Source: Brachionus koreanus
Lineage: Eukaryota > Rotifera > Eurotatoria > Ploima > Brachionidae
NCBI GenBank assembly: GCA_016987375.1
Contig: PJRA01000005.1
Location: 1,083,630 to 1,147,629 of the forward strand
Length of the DNA stretch: 64,000 nucleotides
Reading direction: 5' to 3'
A model generated the notes under the pieces. The model was not told the origin of the DNA. It worked only from the letters and a program-made list of their open reading frames with translations, and searched no databases. Positions 10,537 through 21,900 of the stretch are shown here, one piece after another; the first letter of the stretch is position 1; each line of letters opens with the position of its first letter. The position numbers and the translations under genes are program-made.

Positions 10537-13033
10537 TGTTTATTTGAAAATCAGTAATTCAGTAATTAATTATTTGTAAATAGCTTTTGTTTTATTTTGC
10601 TCGGGTTTGTGAACCCGTACTTGTGACAAACAAAAAAAAATACTGTTAGTTTATTCTAATTTTGGCCAATTTGTGTTTTAATTAGTGTTGTTTTTCAAGA
10701 TTAAAAATGTAAATTTTTTATATTCAAAAATTTTTAAAAAAAGGTATCTAAGCAAATAAATAAACTATTATTTAACTTTAAATTAAAATAAAGTATTTAA
10801 AAATAATTTAACAAGAAATATTATAAAATTTTTAAATTACTGCTTATTTTTTTCCATCTTTTAAGAAATTTTTTTTTAATATTCTTAAAATAAGATAGAT
10901 GAAAATTTAATTTTAAAAGAAAAAAAAACTATCTATTTGTAAAAGTAATCCATTTGACGTAATATCTAATATTTTTATAGCATTTACTATAGATTTAAAA
11001 ATTTTACTGAAGAATTATTAAAACAATTATAATAAATCAAATGCTTTTTCTAATATAATGCTTTGCAAAATAATAATCGTTAAGATTACTTTAAAAAAAT
11101 ATGTTTTTTGATTTTTATTTTCAGCTTAAAAAAAAATAAGAATATAACTATTTCGCAAAACTGACAATAAATTTAAAACTTAAGATAATTTTGAAATCAA
11201 AAGCCAAAATAAAACAGAAATCAGTCATTTTTCTACAAAAGCAAATTCATATTTTGAATCTTTAATATTTTTTTTTTTTTTTTTTATTATTTCAAATGTT
11301 CTTGATCTAAAATTTTAAATTTTTTTAATAAAATTTATGGATCTACTTCTCTTCATTGATCAAAACATTTTTTGATTTTTTTTCATACATGATCAACTCG
11401 ATGCAGTAACCTCTGTGTCAGAAAGAAGCCGAAATCTTTAAAAAGTACTGGATAAGAAGGTGTTCTTAAAATATTCAACCTTTTGAAAAACTTAAAATTT
11501 TATGATTCAACATTATGTATTTTTGAATAATTTGTATCTCTTTAGATGAACTTCCAAAAATATGATTTTCATTTCTTTCATCAATACTACCCAAAAATTT
11601 TATGTCTTAACTGACAAACCTTTTATTTTTAACAAGCCTTCATCTTATCAAAATAAAATACACATAAAATCAATTGCACTTATCGGTCACTTGGCGTATT
11701 AAATCAGTCTTTAATTTCTTAATATTTTAGTTTATAATTTCAAATGTTCTTTATCTTAAACAAAGTTTTTGATTTAAGATGATAATCAATGAAAATATTT
11801 CTCTGTAGAAAGTCTTGGAGATTAATAATTCTTTTTTGTGACTCTCAAGTGATCAATTTTAAGGTTAAAAAATATTCATCTTCACTATCACTTAAATTAA
11901 AAATCAAAGAACCTAGTTAGAATTTTTTTCTCATTTTTACGGTACTTTTACCTATTGTAGAGTCTTTCAATTTTCTCAAAAAAAAAATTAAATTTTAAAT
12001 TCAAAAACTGAAAAAAATAATCTAAAAATATAAAAATATAAAATTATTTTCATTTTGCCTAGTTTTGAAAACCATAAAATTATATTTTCAGTTAGTCAGT
12101 CAGTTTATCTTTCTAGCAAAAAAATTTCAAATGACCAATAAAATATTCAAAGAATTTTATTTTTAATTGATCAGATGATTCAAGAATGAAGCAAAGATGA
12201 AAATGTTATTTTTTTCATGATTAGATCATTTCTTTATTAAATAAATATTTTTTTATTAAATAAAAACTTTTCTAAATAAAGGCTAAATTAATTGAATTTA
12301 AAGCATTTTAAAACTTCAAGCAACCCACATATATTTCCCCACTATATTTTCCCAATAAAGAAAATTCCCAACTGAGAAAAATTTATGGTAATTACTTTTC
12401 CCTGTATAGAAACTTCCACACTTTAAAATGACCCGGCTTTTTTTAAATTTAATCAAGCAAAAATGCGAGAATAATTTAATTTTATTGTTAATTATGGTTT
12501 TTTATAAAATTTTGATTCAGTAGAATTGGAAAATAAAAATTTAATTTTAGAATCCTTAATTGTAACTTGGTGCTATTTTTCTTTTATTATTTTTGTAAAT
12601 TATTTTTTTCCTTTTTTTTACCCCCCTCCCCTTTTTTAATTTTACAAACTTATAAACATTTTATCTATGTATTTTTTTAAGTATGGTTCTGAATCAGTGC
12701 ATTGCTTAAACGCTCTAGACCTTCAGACGCACCTGGTGCCTTTTGAAGGAACTGTCCCCTGACTTGATTTTTTATTTATTTATTTTTTGTTAAAAATATA
12801 ATTTATGAATAATTTAGCTATCTAAAACACTAAAGATCCCCGTATTTTCTGATTTCCAATACTTAAAATAATGTCAAAATACTACAATAAATACCCTTTT
12901 TTGTCATGCTTGAAAAAATAGGAAAAAACGAAAATGTAAAAAATTTGAGCCGATTAGACTAATCAAAAAGTTTAAAGGCTAAAAAATGACCTTAAAAAAG
13001 TATATTATGGTCAACCCTCAACAACTAGAGGTA
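10537..13033. other. AT-rich intergenic spacer
   Basis: Follows the Ig-domain gene, with an AATAAA-like string at about 10756. No coding segment was found. A slightly GC-richer patch at about 12690-12765 is unassigned; it may be an old repeat. Confidence 0.5.
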
Positions 13034-13923
13034 TCCTTCATTAATTTTTTTGGCTTAAGTATTTTTTTAAATATTAATTATTAAGCTTTCTTAAGATCTA
13101 TAAAACAGAAGTAATGCATTACTTGATTAAAAAAAAAACCTTTTGTAATAGCAAGAATCTATTTTCACTTTTAAAATAAAAATAGAAAATCACTTTTTTT
13201 ATAAAATTTCATTAAATCAATCAACCTTGTTCTACAAAATAAGATTTCGTTGGACCTTTAATTGTTAGACCTGCCCAAACCATCACGCTGCTGGGATATC
13301 TTAAAAGTTTTTTGAATTCTAATAGAATTTAGTAATTATTCATTAATTTATCTAGATTTTACATACCTTCTTTCAGATTCGCTTCTTCTCTTGAATTAGC
13401 GTTAACTCTTTGATTTGGGGCATTCATTCCTCCATGAACGGTAAATAATTATTCATCACTAACCATTAATGGAGCATTTCCATATAAAATATCAATGACA
13501 ATGGTTTTTACGCCTCCAAATTGAAAATTATTTTATTTTTCTTGTTGTAATAGTGATCTTTCTATCAGATGAAGTTGAATGAGAATTCTTTCAAAACTTT
13601 TTATACTGATCAATCCAGTAATAAACAGTTCTTTGTGCAGCTTGATAAATTAAAATATCAGTTATCCCCTTTAAATAGTGAGCAATAGCAAGTTGTCGAA
13701 GAGTATTCGGTTTAGCCATTTTAAATCAAAAAAGTTTTTATTGAAATTTATTTTAAAAATTTAAAAAATATGTTTAAAATCTAATTTTAAATTTGATAAT
13801 ATGTTTAAGGAATATTAGTTTTTTTTTTAAATAAAGTAATGCATTACTTCTGTTTTAAAGATCTTAAGAAAGCTTAATTATTAATCTTTAAAAAAATACT
13901 CAAGCCAAAAAATTAATGAAAGA
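13034..13923 (-). mobile_element. Short Tc1/IS630-type element with ~100 bp inverted ends
   Basis: Left (13034 to about 13130) and right (about 13825-13923) arms are inverted copies. Both contain AAGCTTTCTTAAGATCT followed by ACAGAAGTAATGCATTACTT, with a few mismatches, and TA flanks both sides (13032-13033 and 13924-13925). Between them the minus strand holds transposase scraps. They begin with a start-like segment MAKPNTLRQLAIAHYL near 13720, a helix-turn-helix-like stretch (TVYYWIDQYKKF), then shifts and stops, and near 13250-13300 VMVWAGLTIKGPTKS, a form common in Tc1/mariner-type transposases around the first catalytic Asp. The 890 bp size and missing C-terminal catalytic part show an internally deleted, non-autonomous copy. 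Confidence 0.8.
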
Positions 13924-13925
13924 TA

Positions 13926-14790
13926 AACAGAAAAATTCCAAGAAGAGAACACCATGCATCAGTTTATATATACAAGTAATTACTAAATTGAAAAAAATTT
14001 AAAATTTAGATAAAAATTTAAATAGAAAACGCAGTATGACCATTTAAAATAAAACTTTTTTTTTAAATTTGATAATAAAGGGAAAGATTAAGCATAGATT
14101 GCATAGGTGTGATAGCAAAGGGATAGATTTTTAAAATTTTATTCAAATCAATTTTTTTGAAAATGTATATAAAAAATACATAATTGAGAGCTTGAGAAAA
14201 CTTATTTTCAAAAACACAGACAAAAAAAATAATTAAGCTTGACCACAAAATGAGATTGACGCACTATTTATTTTAACTAAGTAAAATTCAAAAGTCATAA
14301 AGTCAAACTTGAAATTTTTTTTAAAGAAAAGTCTTGCTAGAAAATTTTTTTTTATATAACTTTAATAAAGAGAAAAAATTCTTTAACTTTATCGAATAGT
14401 TTAATCTAATTAATTTTGAAATTTAATATTAAAATTAAAATTTCAATTTAAAATAAATTTTATTAATAATTAAGTCAAGTCAAATCACTTCCTTGACTTT
14501 GAAAAGATTTTAAAATTACTTTTTTTTTTTACTTTAGCACAAGTCTGATAAAATTCACTATTTTTTATGCCTCTTTAGTTAAATTATATTTTATCTTGAC
14601 TAAAAGTTTTATATCAAATTATATCATATCATTTGGAATTACAATGGATACTTTAATTGAAAGTATTAAAGCCTACAAAAGCTCATTTTTTGCTGAAATC
14701 GATAGATATATTTTAAATTAAAATATTGTTAAAATCATTTATTTAATAAATAAAATCTTGTTTGAATAATTAATTTTTATGATCTATCAA
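13926..14790. other. AT-rich spacer
   Basis: No gene or repeat is recognised between the transposon and the 3' end of the glycosyltransferase gene. Confidence 0.5.
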
Positions 14791-15995
14791 TTAAATTTTA
14801 CTTAATATTCCACTAATCAAATAGCTGTATATTAATGGACAATTTTTTGCAACAAAATACTCATAAATACTATTGTCATTGAGCTTTAAATCCCAACTAG
14901 AACTAACCTTGTTATAGAAATGAACTGCATACGAATTTTTAAAGCTTTCTATGTCAATTTTAGAGTTCTTGTTAAATAATAATTTAGCCTGGGTCCAGTG
15001 ATATGGATAAAAAAACTTCTTATGAAATATTACCATATCACATTTTCTTTTCACTTTTGTCATATTTAAATATTCTTGATTTTGATCAAATACAAGGTCT
15101 TTGTAAATATCTTCTGTTTTACAGTAAACTTTTAGAACTCTTGACATCAACGATGGACCATTATAACCCCAATGATTAATTTTATAATTTTTTGATAAAT
15201 TATTCATAGCAGCATGAAGAAATCCATGTTTTTTTTCGAATAAAAGAATAGCATTATTTGTTTCAATTGATGCTCCATCTTTTGAATAGCAAACTCCATT
15301 TAAATGTCTTAGGGATTGCAGATTTTTAAGGTTTAATATATCTAAATCTGAGTAAAGACCACCGTATTTATAAACTAGAGCTAATCGAAAACTGTCTGAT
15401 AGGTCGTTTATTTTATATTTGCCTTTTTCTAATTTTTTTTGGTGATTTTTCCACCATTCTTCTAGTGGTGTTCCTTCATAAACCTTTTCTGGACTTGTCT
15501 CTACAAATTTGATATTTGCATATTACGCATTAGTTCTTCATCTGGTTTTGCTCGCAAAGAAAACAAATAAATATTCGCTTCTGGATTGTTAAATGCTGCT
15601 GATTCAATTGAACACATTTGTCTAGCACTGATTGTGTCTCTGTTTATGTTAGTTTCAACAAAGAAAATATTAAACTTGGTGATATTATCTTTGATTTTGT
15701 AATTTTTTAGCTCATTTTTATTCTTAAAACTTTCACTCATAGAGCTGTTTTTTATTATTATCGAAATAAAAAAAATAAAATTTAAACTAGTAATGGCCAA
15801 GCTAATCCTTGTGTCAAATAATTTTCTAGTTTTTTTTAAAAAAATAATAAATACAACTGTATTAGAAAAAATTAATTCAAAATCACAATCCAATATTTTG
15901 TTTATGCTGATAAAATAATAGACCAAAAGCAACAATTGAATAAAGCAAAAAATTATGAAAGAATTTTTATCATTCAGATTTTTCTTTGCTTCCAT
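14791..15995 (-). CDS. A4GALT-like glycosyltransferase, interrupted by one frameshift
   Basis: Reads as a Golgi type II glycosyltransferase of the alpha-1,4-galactosyltransferase / gp32 (DXD) family, which transfer a sugar from UDP-sugar to glycolipid or glycoprotein glycans. The N-terminal part (15501-15995, 164 aa) has three hydrophobic stretches and then a family block (IFFVETN, CSIESAAFNNPEA). The C-terminal part (14791 to about 15525) continues one frame over with KFVETSPEK, GTPLEEWW, SFRLALVYKYGGLYSDLD (DXD metal site at about 15340-15348), ETNNAILLFEKKHGF, WGYNGPSLMSRVLKVYC, FYPYHW and SYAVHFYNKVSS, in family order. The frame changes between about 15503 and 15530 and needs one inserted base (or two removed). 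Everything else is intact, so this is either a sequencing error or a very recent pseudogene. The exact acceptor sugar cannot be told. Confidence 0.85.
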
Positions 15996-17897
15996 TTTAT
16001 AAAATTATAGATTTTTTTTTCTACTTTTGTCAAAAAATGAAAAAAATTATAAAAAGAACTATCTTTTTTAATATTAGAATTTATTTTAAAAATTAATGCT
16101 AGATTGTCAATAAAAAATAAAGAATGTTTGTTTTTTTTAAAAGCTTTAATATTACAAATTTAACTATTTGCAAGAGTGATTTTAAGTGTAAATCTTTCGT
16201 TAAGATATAGAGCAAATAAGTAAGAAGAAAAAAATTTACTTTAGCCACTTTGGCTCATTTTAATAGTTGCTTTAATTAAAATGTTTTTTTTCAACTAACA
16301 AAAATCTCTTGCTATTTGTTCATCTTTTAAATTCATTTATTTGCATTGAAATAGGAACTAAATCGATTTTTGATTGTTATTTGATTCTTTACCTGCCTTA
16401 AATTCCGCTGTCGCAATTTAAAGATTATTTCGTTAAATTTGTTTGAGAGCATCAATATGCCCTAATAATTCTAAAGATTTATTAGCAAGCAGCAGCTAAT
16501 ATTAATTATTTTTTGTTTTAATTAACATTTAATTGTTTTACTATTTTTTTTATTGCTTTATTTGAATCATAACTTGAAAATAGAATAAAGTCGTATTTTT
16601 GCTTTTAATTGTTTTTAATTTTAACTCTTATTTTATTGAATAAATTTGCCTTCCTAAATTATGGAATAAATTAAAATATTCTTTTTAACTGAAATTTTTA
16701 ATTTGTCATAATCATATATTAGAAATTTAAAAAATTTTAAAATAAACACTTTTATATTGCTCAATAGAATCCAATGAATCTAATTGTTGGTGGGTCATAC
16801 CCGTCACTACTTACTTCTTATCTGGGAAACCTTTTTAAGTTGGAAACTCTTCATCATTGACCAAGTAAAAATATTGTTCTGACTTACTACGCTGGTAATT
16901 TAACTTATCTTGATTTATTGTTAAATAAGATAAATATATTAATATCAACTAGTTTATCTAAATTAGTCAAAACTAGATTTATATATATGCTATCATAATT
17001 TAATCTAATCATTTAGTAAATATCAAAACTTACGATTTATCAAAATTTACAATTAAAATAAGTAATATATATATATTCATAAATCTGAAGAATCTATCTG
17101 AAGAATATATATATATATATAAATATAACTATAACTTATATTTATATAACTATATATATATATATTTCATATGAATATATTTAGTAAATATTTAAAAAAT
17201 CAACAGAATTAATTAATTCATTTTTTATGAAGAAAACCTATATTCACGACTTTTATGAGAAAAGAAAACAATCAGGAATAAAACACAATTAGTGTTGGAA
17301 ATAGATTATCAATAATAGATTTAGTAGGAGTAGAAGTATAACAGCCTTCGTCCTTTATATTCCTATATGAATAATTTCTAAATTTTTTGAAATTTTTTAA
17401 TTTAATTTCCTAATTTCTATCGAAATGAAAAGTTAAATTAGCTAGAGATTACAAAAATTTACATTAAATTTACTTAAAATTTTACAAAATTTTATTTAAA
17501 CCAGGGCTCTAGCTTATGTTTACTTACATATCTTTACTGGAAGAGGTCAGAAGCCAGTGAAAAAGTCATCAATGTGTCACTAATTACAAAAAAAACTTAT
17601 TTTCAAAAGCAAAGACAAAGAATATACTACTTTGGTGCATGGTCCAAAGACGTGTTTTAACTTGTGGTGCAGCATAATCGAACGAGGGAATACGGTATGT
17701 ATTTTATGTTTTATTAAAAAGGACTGCGAGTCGTTGGTAGTTATGATATCAAAATAAACTATGTACAATGAAGTAAGCATGTGCAATCCTTATTGACAAA
17801 GCACATAGTTGATAAAGCTAAATAAATTAAAAAATATTAAAATAAATTTTATTTCAAATATTTACAATTAGTTCAAAAGAATAAAATCTGAAAAATA
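15996..17897. other. AT-rich spacer with (AT)n tracts and repeat fragments
   Basis: No gene is supportable. It includes (TA)n microsatellite runs at about 17066-17165, a 5' fragment of the hAT-type MITE at 17290-17323, and at about 17638-17697 a repeat (TGGTCCAAAGACGTGTTTTA) with a close copy at about 43229-43288. Confidence 0.6.
17290..17323 (+). repeat. 5' end fragment of the 25483 hAT-type MITE
   Basis: The 34 bases starting TAGTGTTGG match the left end of the complete MITE at 25483 with three differences. No matching right end (CAACACTA) is found downstream, so this is a truncated or decayed copy of the same family. Confidence 0.6.
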
Positions 17898-18783
17898 TTA
17901 ATCAACTTTTTCCAGTTCGTCACTATATTGCTTGTACTTCATTTTTTCTGACTTATGAATTTTGTCAATACCAGACCCGGAATAGAATTCTTCATCAAAA
18001 AACTGCTCATCTTCAACTTCATCTTCATCTTTATAATCTTCATCATCATAATCTTTGTCATTATCTCTATAGGCCAAATTTTCCTTATCAGTTCTCTCCA
18101 AAAATGAGAACTCGTATTTCACAGACTGTCCCATTAAAAGCCTCTCTGCAGCCTGTTTCATTTGATATTCCTTAACAAAAATAAATTAGACAAATTGATT
18201 GGGTTGAAAATTTTACTTGAATGCGCTTTTCATGTTCTTTTAGAAGCTTAAATGCTTCATCAACTGGAATTTCTTTAGATTCTTTGTATTTACATTGCTT
18301 ATTAATATTTTCCTTAATTTTGGCTTTTACCTCGCTTAGTTTTTGTATATCAATGTTTTTTTCGGTTTTTAAAATCGGTTTAGTTGAAATCTTTGAAAAA
18401 TAATTTGATTTATCCTCTACTTCAACTTCTGTTTCGCTATTTTTAACTTTTTCAAATTCAAGTGTATCCAATTTATTCACCAAAATTTCTAGGACTTCAC
18501 TCGATTCATTTGTTTTTTTGTCTTCCAATTTTTTAATTTGTTCCTTGGAAAAAAGTTTTTTTAAATAATTCAAAAAAAATTTTTTTAATCCAACTTCAAT
18601 AATTTTCAAGTTTTCATCTATTTTCTCTCCTTTATCTTTCAATGAGTTGATTAGTTTTACATTTGACTTGATGCTTTTGAATTTTTTCTGGTGATTTTTC
18701 AATTCTTCCACACTCATTTTTTCAAAATTTAACTTTTCATTATTGACAGCATTGAATTTCAACAAATTGGTAATTGAATGCAT
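17898..18783 (-). CDS. POLR2M: POLR2M (Gdown1)-like RNA polymerase II regulator
   Basis: Two exons, 18217-18783 and 17898-18170, with a 46 bp phase-0 intron; product 279 aa (human about 368). Gdown1 binds RNA polymerase II, competes with initiation factors and makes transcription Mediator-dependent. The N-terminal block MSVEELKNHQKKFKSI...LKDKGEKIDENL lines up with the human leucine-rich block (SLVELREMLKRQERLL...PDKGKKI). The splice joins IPVDEAFKLLKEHEKRIQ to EYQMKQAAERLLMGQSVKYE, resembling the human segment ahead of LAERLNIKM. The C-terminus is strongly acidic (DNDKDYDDEDYKDEDE), as in the family. The middle is lysine- and glutamate-rich and probably disordered. The gene lies only 155 bp downstream of the ARHGEF7 stop on the same strand. 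Assignment rests on these two short blocks, so confidence is moderate. Confidence 0.65.
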
Positions 18784-18938
18784 TTTTTGTCTAATAATTT
18801 TTTAATTATCAATGGTGGTAAATTATTATTCTCTGCTTGTTAGAACAGAATTTTTATTTTATAAATTTAAAAAATAAAACAAAACTTTATTCGAATAAAA
18901 AATAATCAGATCCAAAAATAGGTTTTAATTACAAATTT

Positions 18939-21900
18939 TTATATCGCTGATTCATGGTCAACATTCATTGTAAAACTCTGCTGATCACCAGACATTTTCT
19001 GTTGATTTTGTTTGGCTTGTTTTTTAACAATATACTCAAGTTTCTTTCTAGCTTGCTTTTCGCTTTCCAAATTTTTTTGGTGGCTTATTAGAATCTAAAT
19101 TTAACGATATAAAAAATTTATATTATTTTAATAAAATTTTTAAAAAAATTATTCAAAAATTTTACTGATTAAATTAGAGTAAAATAGAAAATTTAAAACA
19201 ATTTTTTTTTATTTAAACAGCCTTAATATTATTTAATCGGTTCAACGACAGTTATTAAAAATTAAAAACAAAATTTTATAATATGAAAACTTTAAAATGA
19301 AAATTTTGAAATTTTGGTACCGTAGCGTACCATCATTATTTAAAAAAAACCTATCAGCAACTGCAATAAAATTCTAGTGTAAGGTGAAAATGTCGATAAA
19401 GTAAGAAGAGTTGAAAAATTGATTTAAATGTTTAAATTATAATCAAATGACTATATGGATCACAATCAATGATTTCTCGTCACTTTAATTACACATCACT
19501 GAGTTGTTCAAATTAGAACGAATGTATGTTTTACTTCAAATAAAAAATATGCTTCTGTGGTCAACCGAAAGTTTTTTGATTTTTTTTTAAAACAAAAATT
19601 TTCTTGAAAATTAAAATATTCAGAATTTTTAAAACTTTCTATGTCTTTTTATACTATTAAAATTTTCGCACACCAAAAAATATCAAAAATTTACTGTTCT
19701 CAATTCCTTATTAGTTTTTCTTAGTTCATTCAACTCGTTGTTAGCTAAGCCTAGTTGACTTTCGAGTTTAGTTTTATCCTCTAGTAATTGGTTTACATAA
19801 TTAGTAAGACTTTTTTCATTCATTGTAGAAGTGGAGTTTATCGATTCATTGAAATTATCGGATATTTTTATTGAATTATTAGATTTATTCTTTTGATTTG
19901 GTTTTTCATTAACATTCGATGTTGAGTTGATACTTGAACCCTGACGGATTTTAACTTTAGTAAATGAATCAATAACATTCAAAAGTTTCAAGTCATCATC
20001 AGCTCCATGATCTAAAATAAAATTTTAACTGAATTTTTTTTTAAAAATTTTTTTCGGAAAAAAGGCTGTTTTCATGATTTAACATGATCCTGTTCAATCA
20101 ATAAATATTCAAAAGAGACTATATATAAATAAATTAATTAAATGAAGAATTAAATTATAAGATTATTTTACTTCTAAATATTAAATTCATTTAACGGATT
20201 TAATAATTAAAATTCAACAATAAATTTATTCGAAATTTGAATAATTTTGAATTAAAGTTTGAAATTTTCTTTTGTCAAATTTTCTTTAGCTTAGAATTTT
20301 TTGAAATTTAATTATTCATTTGGTTTAATAATAAAAAAATTAATTTCTAATTTTTTTTCTGTTTAATTTGTGATGCTGCACCAAATGCATAATTCAAAAG
20401 TAAATTTTTATTTTTTTGACAGAAACTACTTCCTCCAATATTATGAATGATCCTTTCCACTTAGGGAATTTTTTTTTTCTGACTTTGGTTGATAAATTTT
20501 TTTTTGAGAAGAAATAAATCTCTAATTTTATAAATTACTTGTGTTTTAACGTTGTGAATACAATATGACATACTTCTTGTTGTTTTAATAGAAAAAAACT
20601 TAATGTTTCCTTTTTAATTTTCAAATACTTGTATGTTTGATTAAATTAATTTTATTAATGTTATTCTTACTTATTTTGGCTATTAAAATAGCCAGCATTC
20701 GTTGCCTCAAAGACTAAAGTGTTTGCCTCAGACTCCTATGTTACAGCTCTGGTTAAAGTTCAAGTAATTTTAGCAAAGTATATTAAATTTGTCTTTTGAT
20801 GTTGATATGGACCACACATATTTTGCGATATCACATAAATGAGCAAAATAAATTTTAAGTTCCCAGTTGTATAGCTGTATTAAAAGTATTCTTAGAATAA
20901 TCAATATGAAAATACTGAAGAGTAGAAAGAAGTGATTTTTTGACAAATTATCAAAGAAACATTCGAAAATGATGTATTATTTTATGTATCATTTATTTTT
21001 TGCAATGAGTATAGTATTCATAGACAATCATATTAGCGAGCTTCGTTAATAGCTCAAATCTAAATGCTTAAATTTACTGGAAAAAACCTTTTTTCTAGAG
21101 GTATAATTAAATCTAATTTTTTACATAACTTACATTTTCCTATGTCTGACGATTTTGGTTTTTTGTACATAAATCTTTTAAGTGTTGAATTTGGGTCTTG
21201 ACAATTAATATTTGGTGCATCGTTAGGTAATTGAAAATGTGGTATAAGTGGAGCATGTGGTCTTATACAGCAAGTTTTCTTGTTTTTTGTTCTGATTATG
21301 CCCGATGAAGTAAAAGATTTAGACTGATCACTTTTTGGCTTATTAGCAAAAGAATTTTTTTTCAAACTTGATGAATTTAGACTTGCTTGAGTTCTATTTA
21401 TTGCATCTGTGATCACTTCAGTCCACATTTTAAGATCGTGTAAAGTTGAGCAGAAAACAAGAATTTTACTAACTTGGCCAATATTCGACTTGTTCTGCAT
21501 AGTAATACCACTCAATTCGAAACAATATTTATTAACAAAATTTGAACTATTTAAATTTGGTCCGTACACATTTTTTAATGAATCAAAATTGATAATTTTT
21601 TTAATTTGAGCTACATTTCTATTTTCTTGGTTCATGAGAATAATTTTGTACTCAAAGTCAAATTCATTTGGACTCTTAGTTGGTGACAATACAAGTAATT
21701 GATTTAGTATAAGAATTAAAATTCCATCTTTGATTGCGCCACTTTCGTCTATTAGAACTGCTTGAGACAAATATGATGACTCGCCTTTTTTGAACAAATT
21801 TTCATCCAAATTGTTTATGTTGCTTGACATAATTTCCAATTCGTATTCCCTCATTTTTCTTATTTCCAGGATGGAATTCTTTTATTAAAATTAAATTATT

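Noticed and set aside
15501..15530. 26 bp GT-AG interval as an intron in the glycosyltransferase gene
   Set aside because: Too short for splicing and would remove conserved residues; a one-base frameshift is simpler.
17066..17165. Dense TATATA runs as a promoter or replication origin
   Set aside because: Simple microsatellite in a gene desert; no gene starts nearby.
17580..17786. 68-residue minus-strand frame
   Set aside because: Overlaps a dispersed repeat copy, shows no family resemblance and has no partner exons.
21060..21133. Reading ARHGEF7 exon 8 on to the stop at 21060 as the protein end
   Set aside because: A strong GTAAGT donor at 21133 gives the phase needed to join the conserved LLNVIDSF and coiled-coil exons; ending at 21060 would lose the family's C-terminus.
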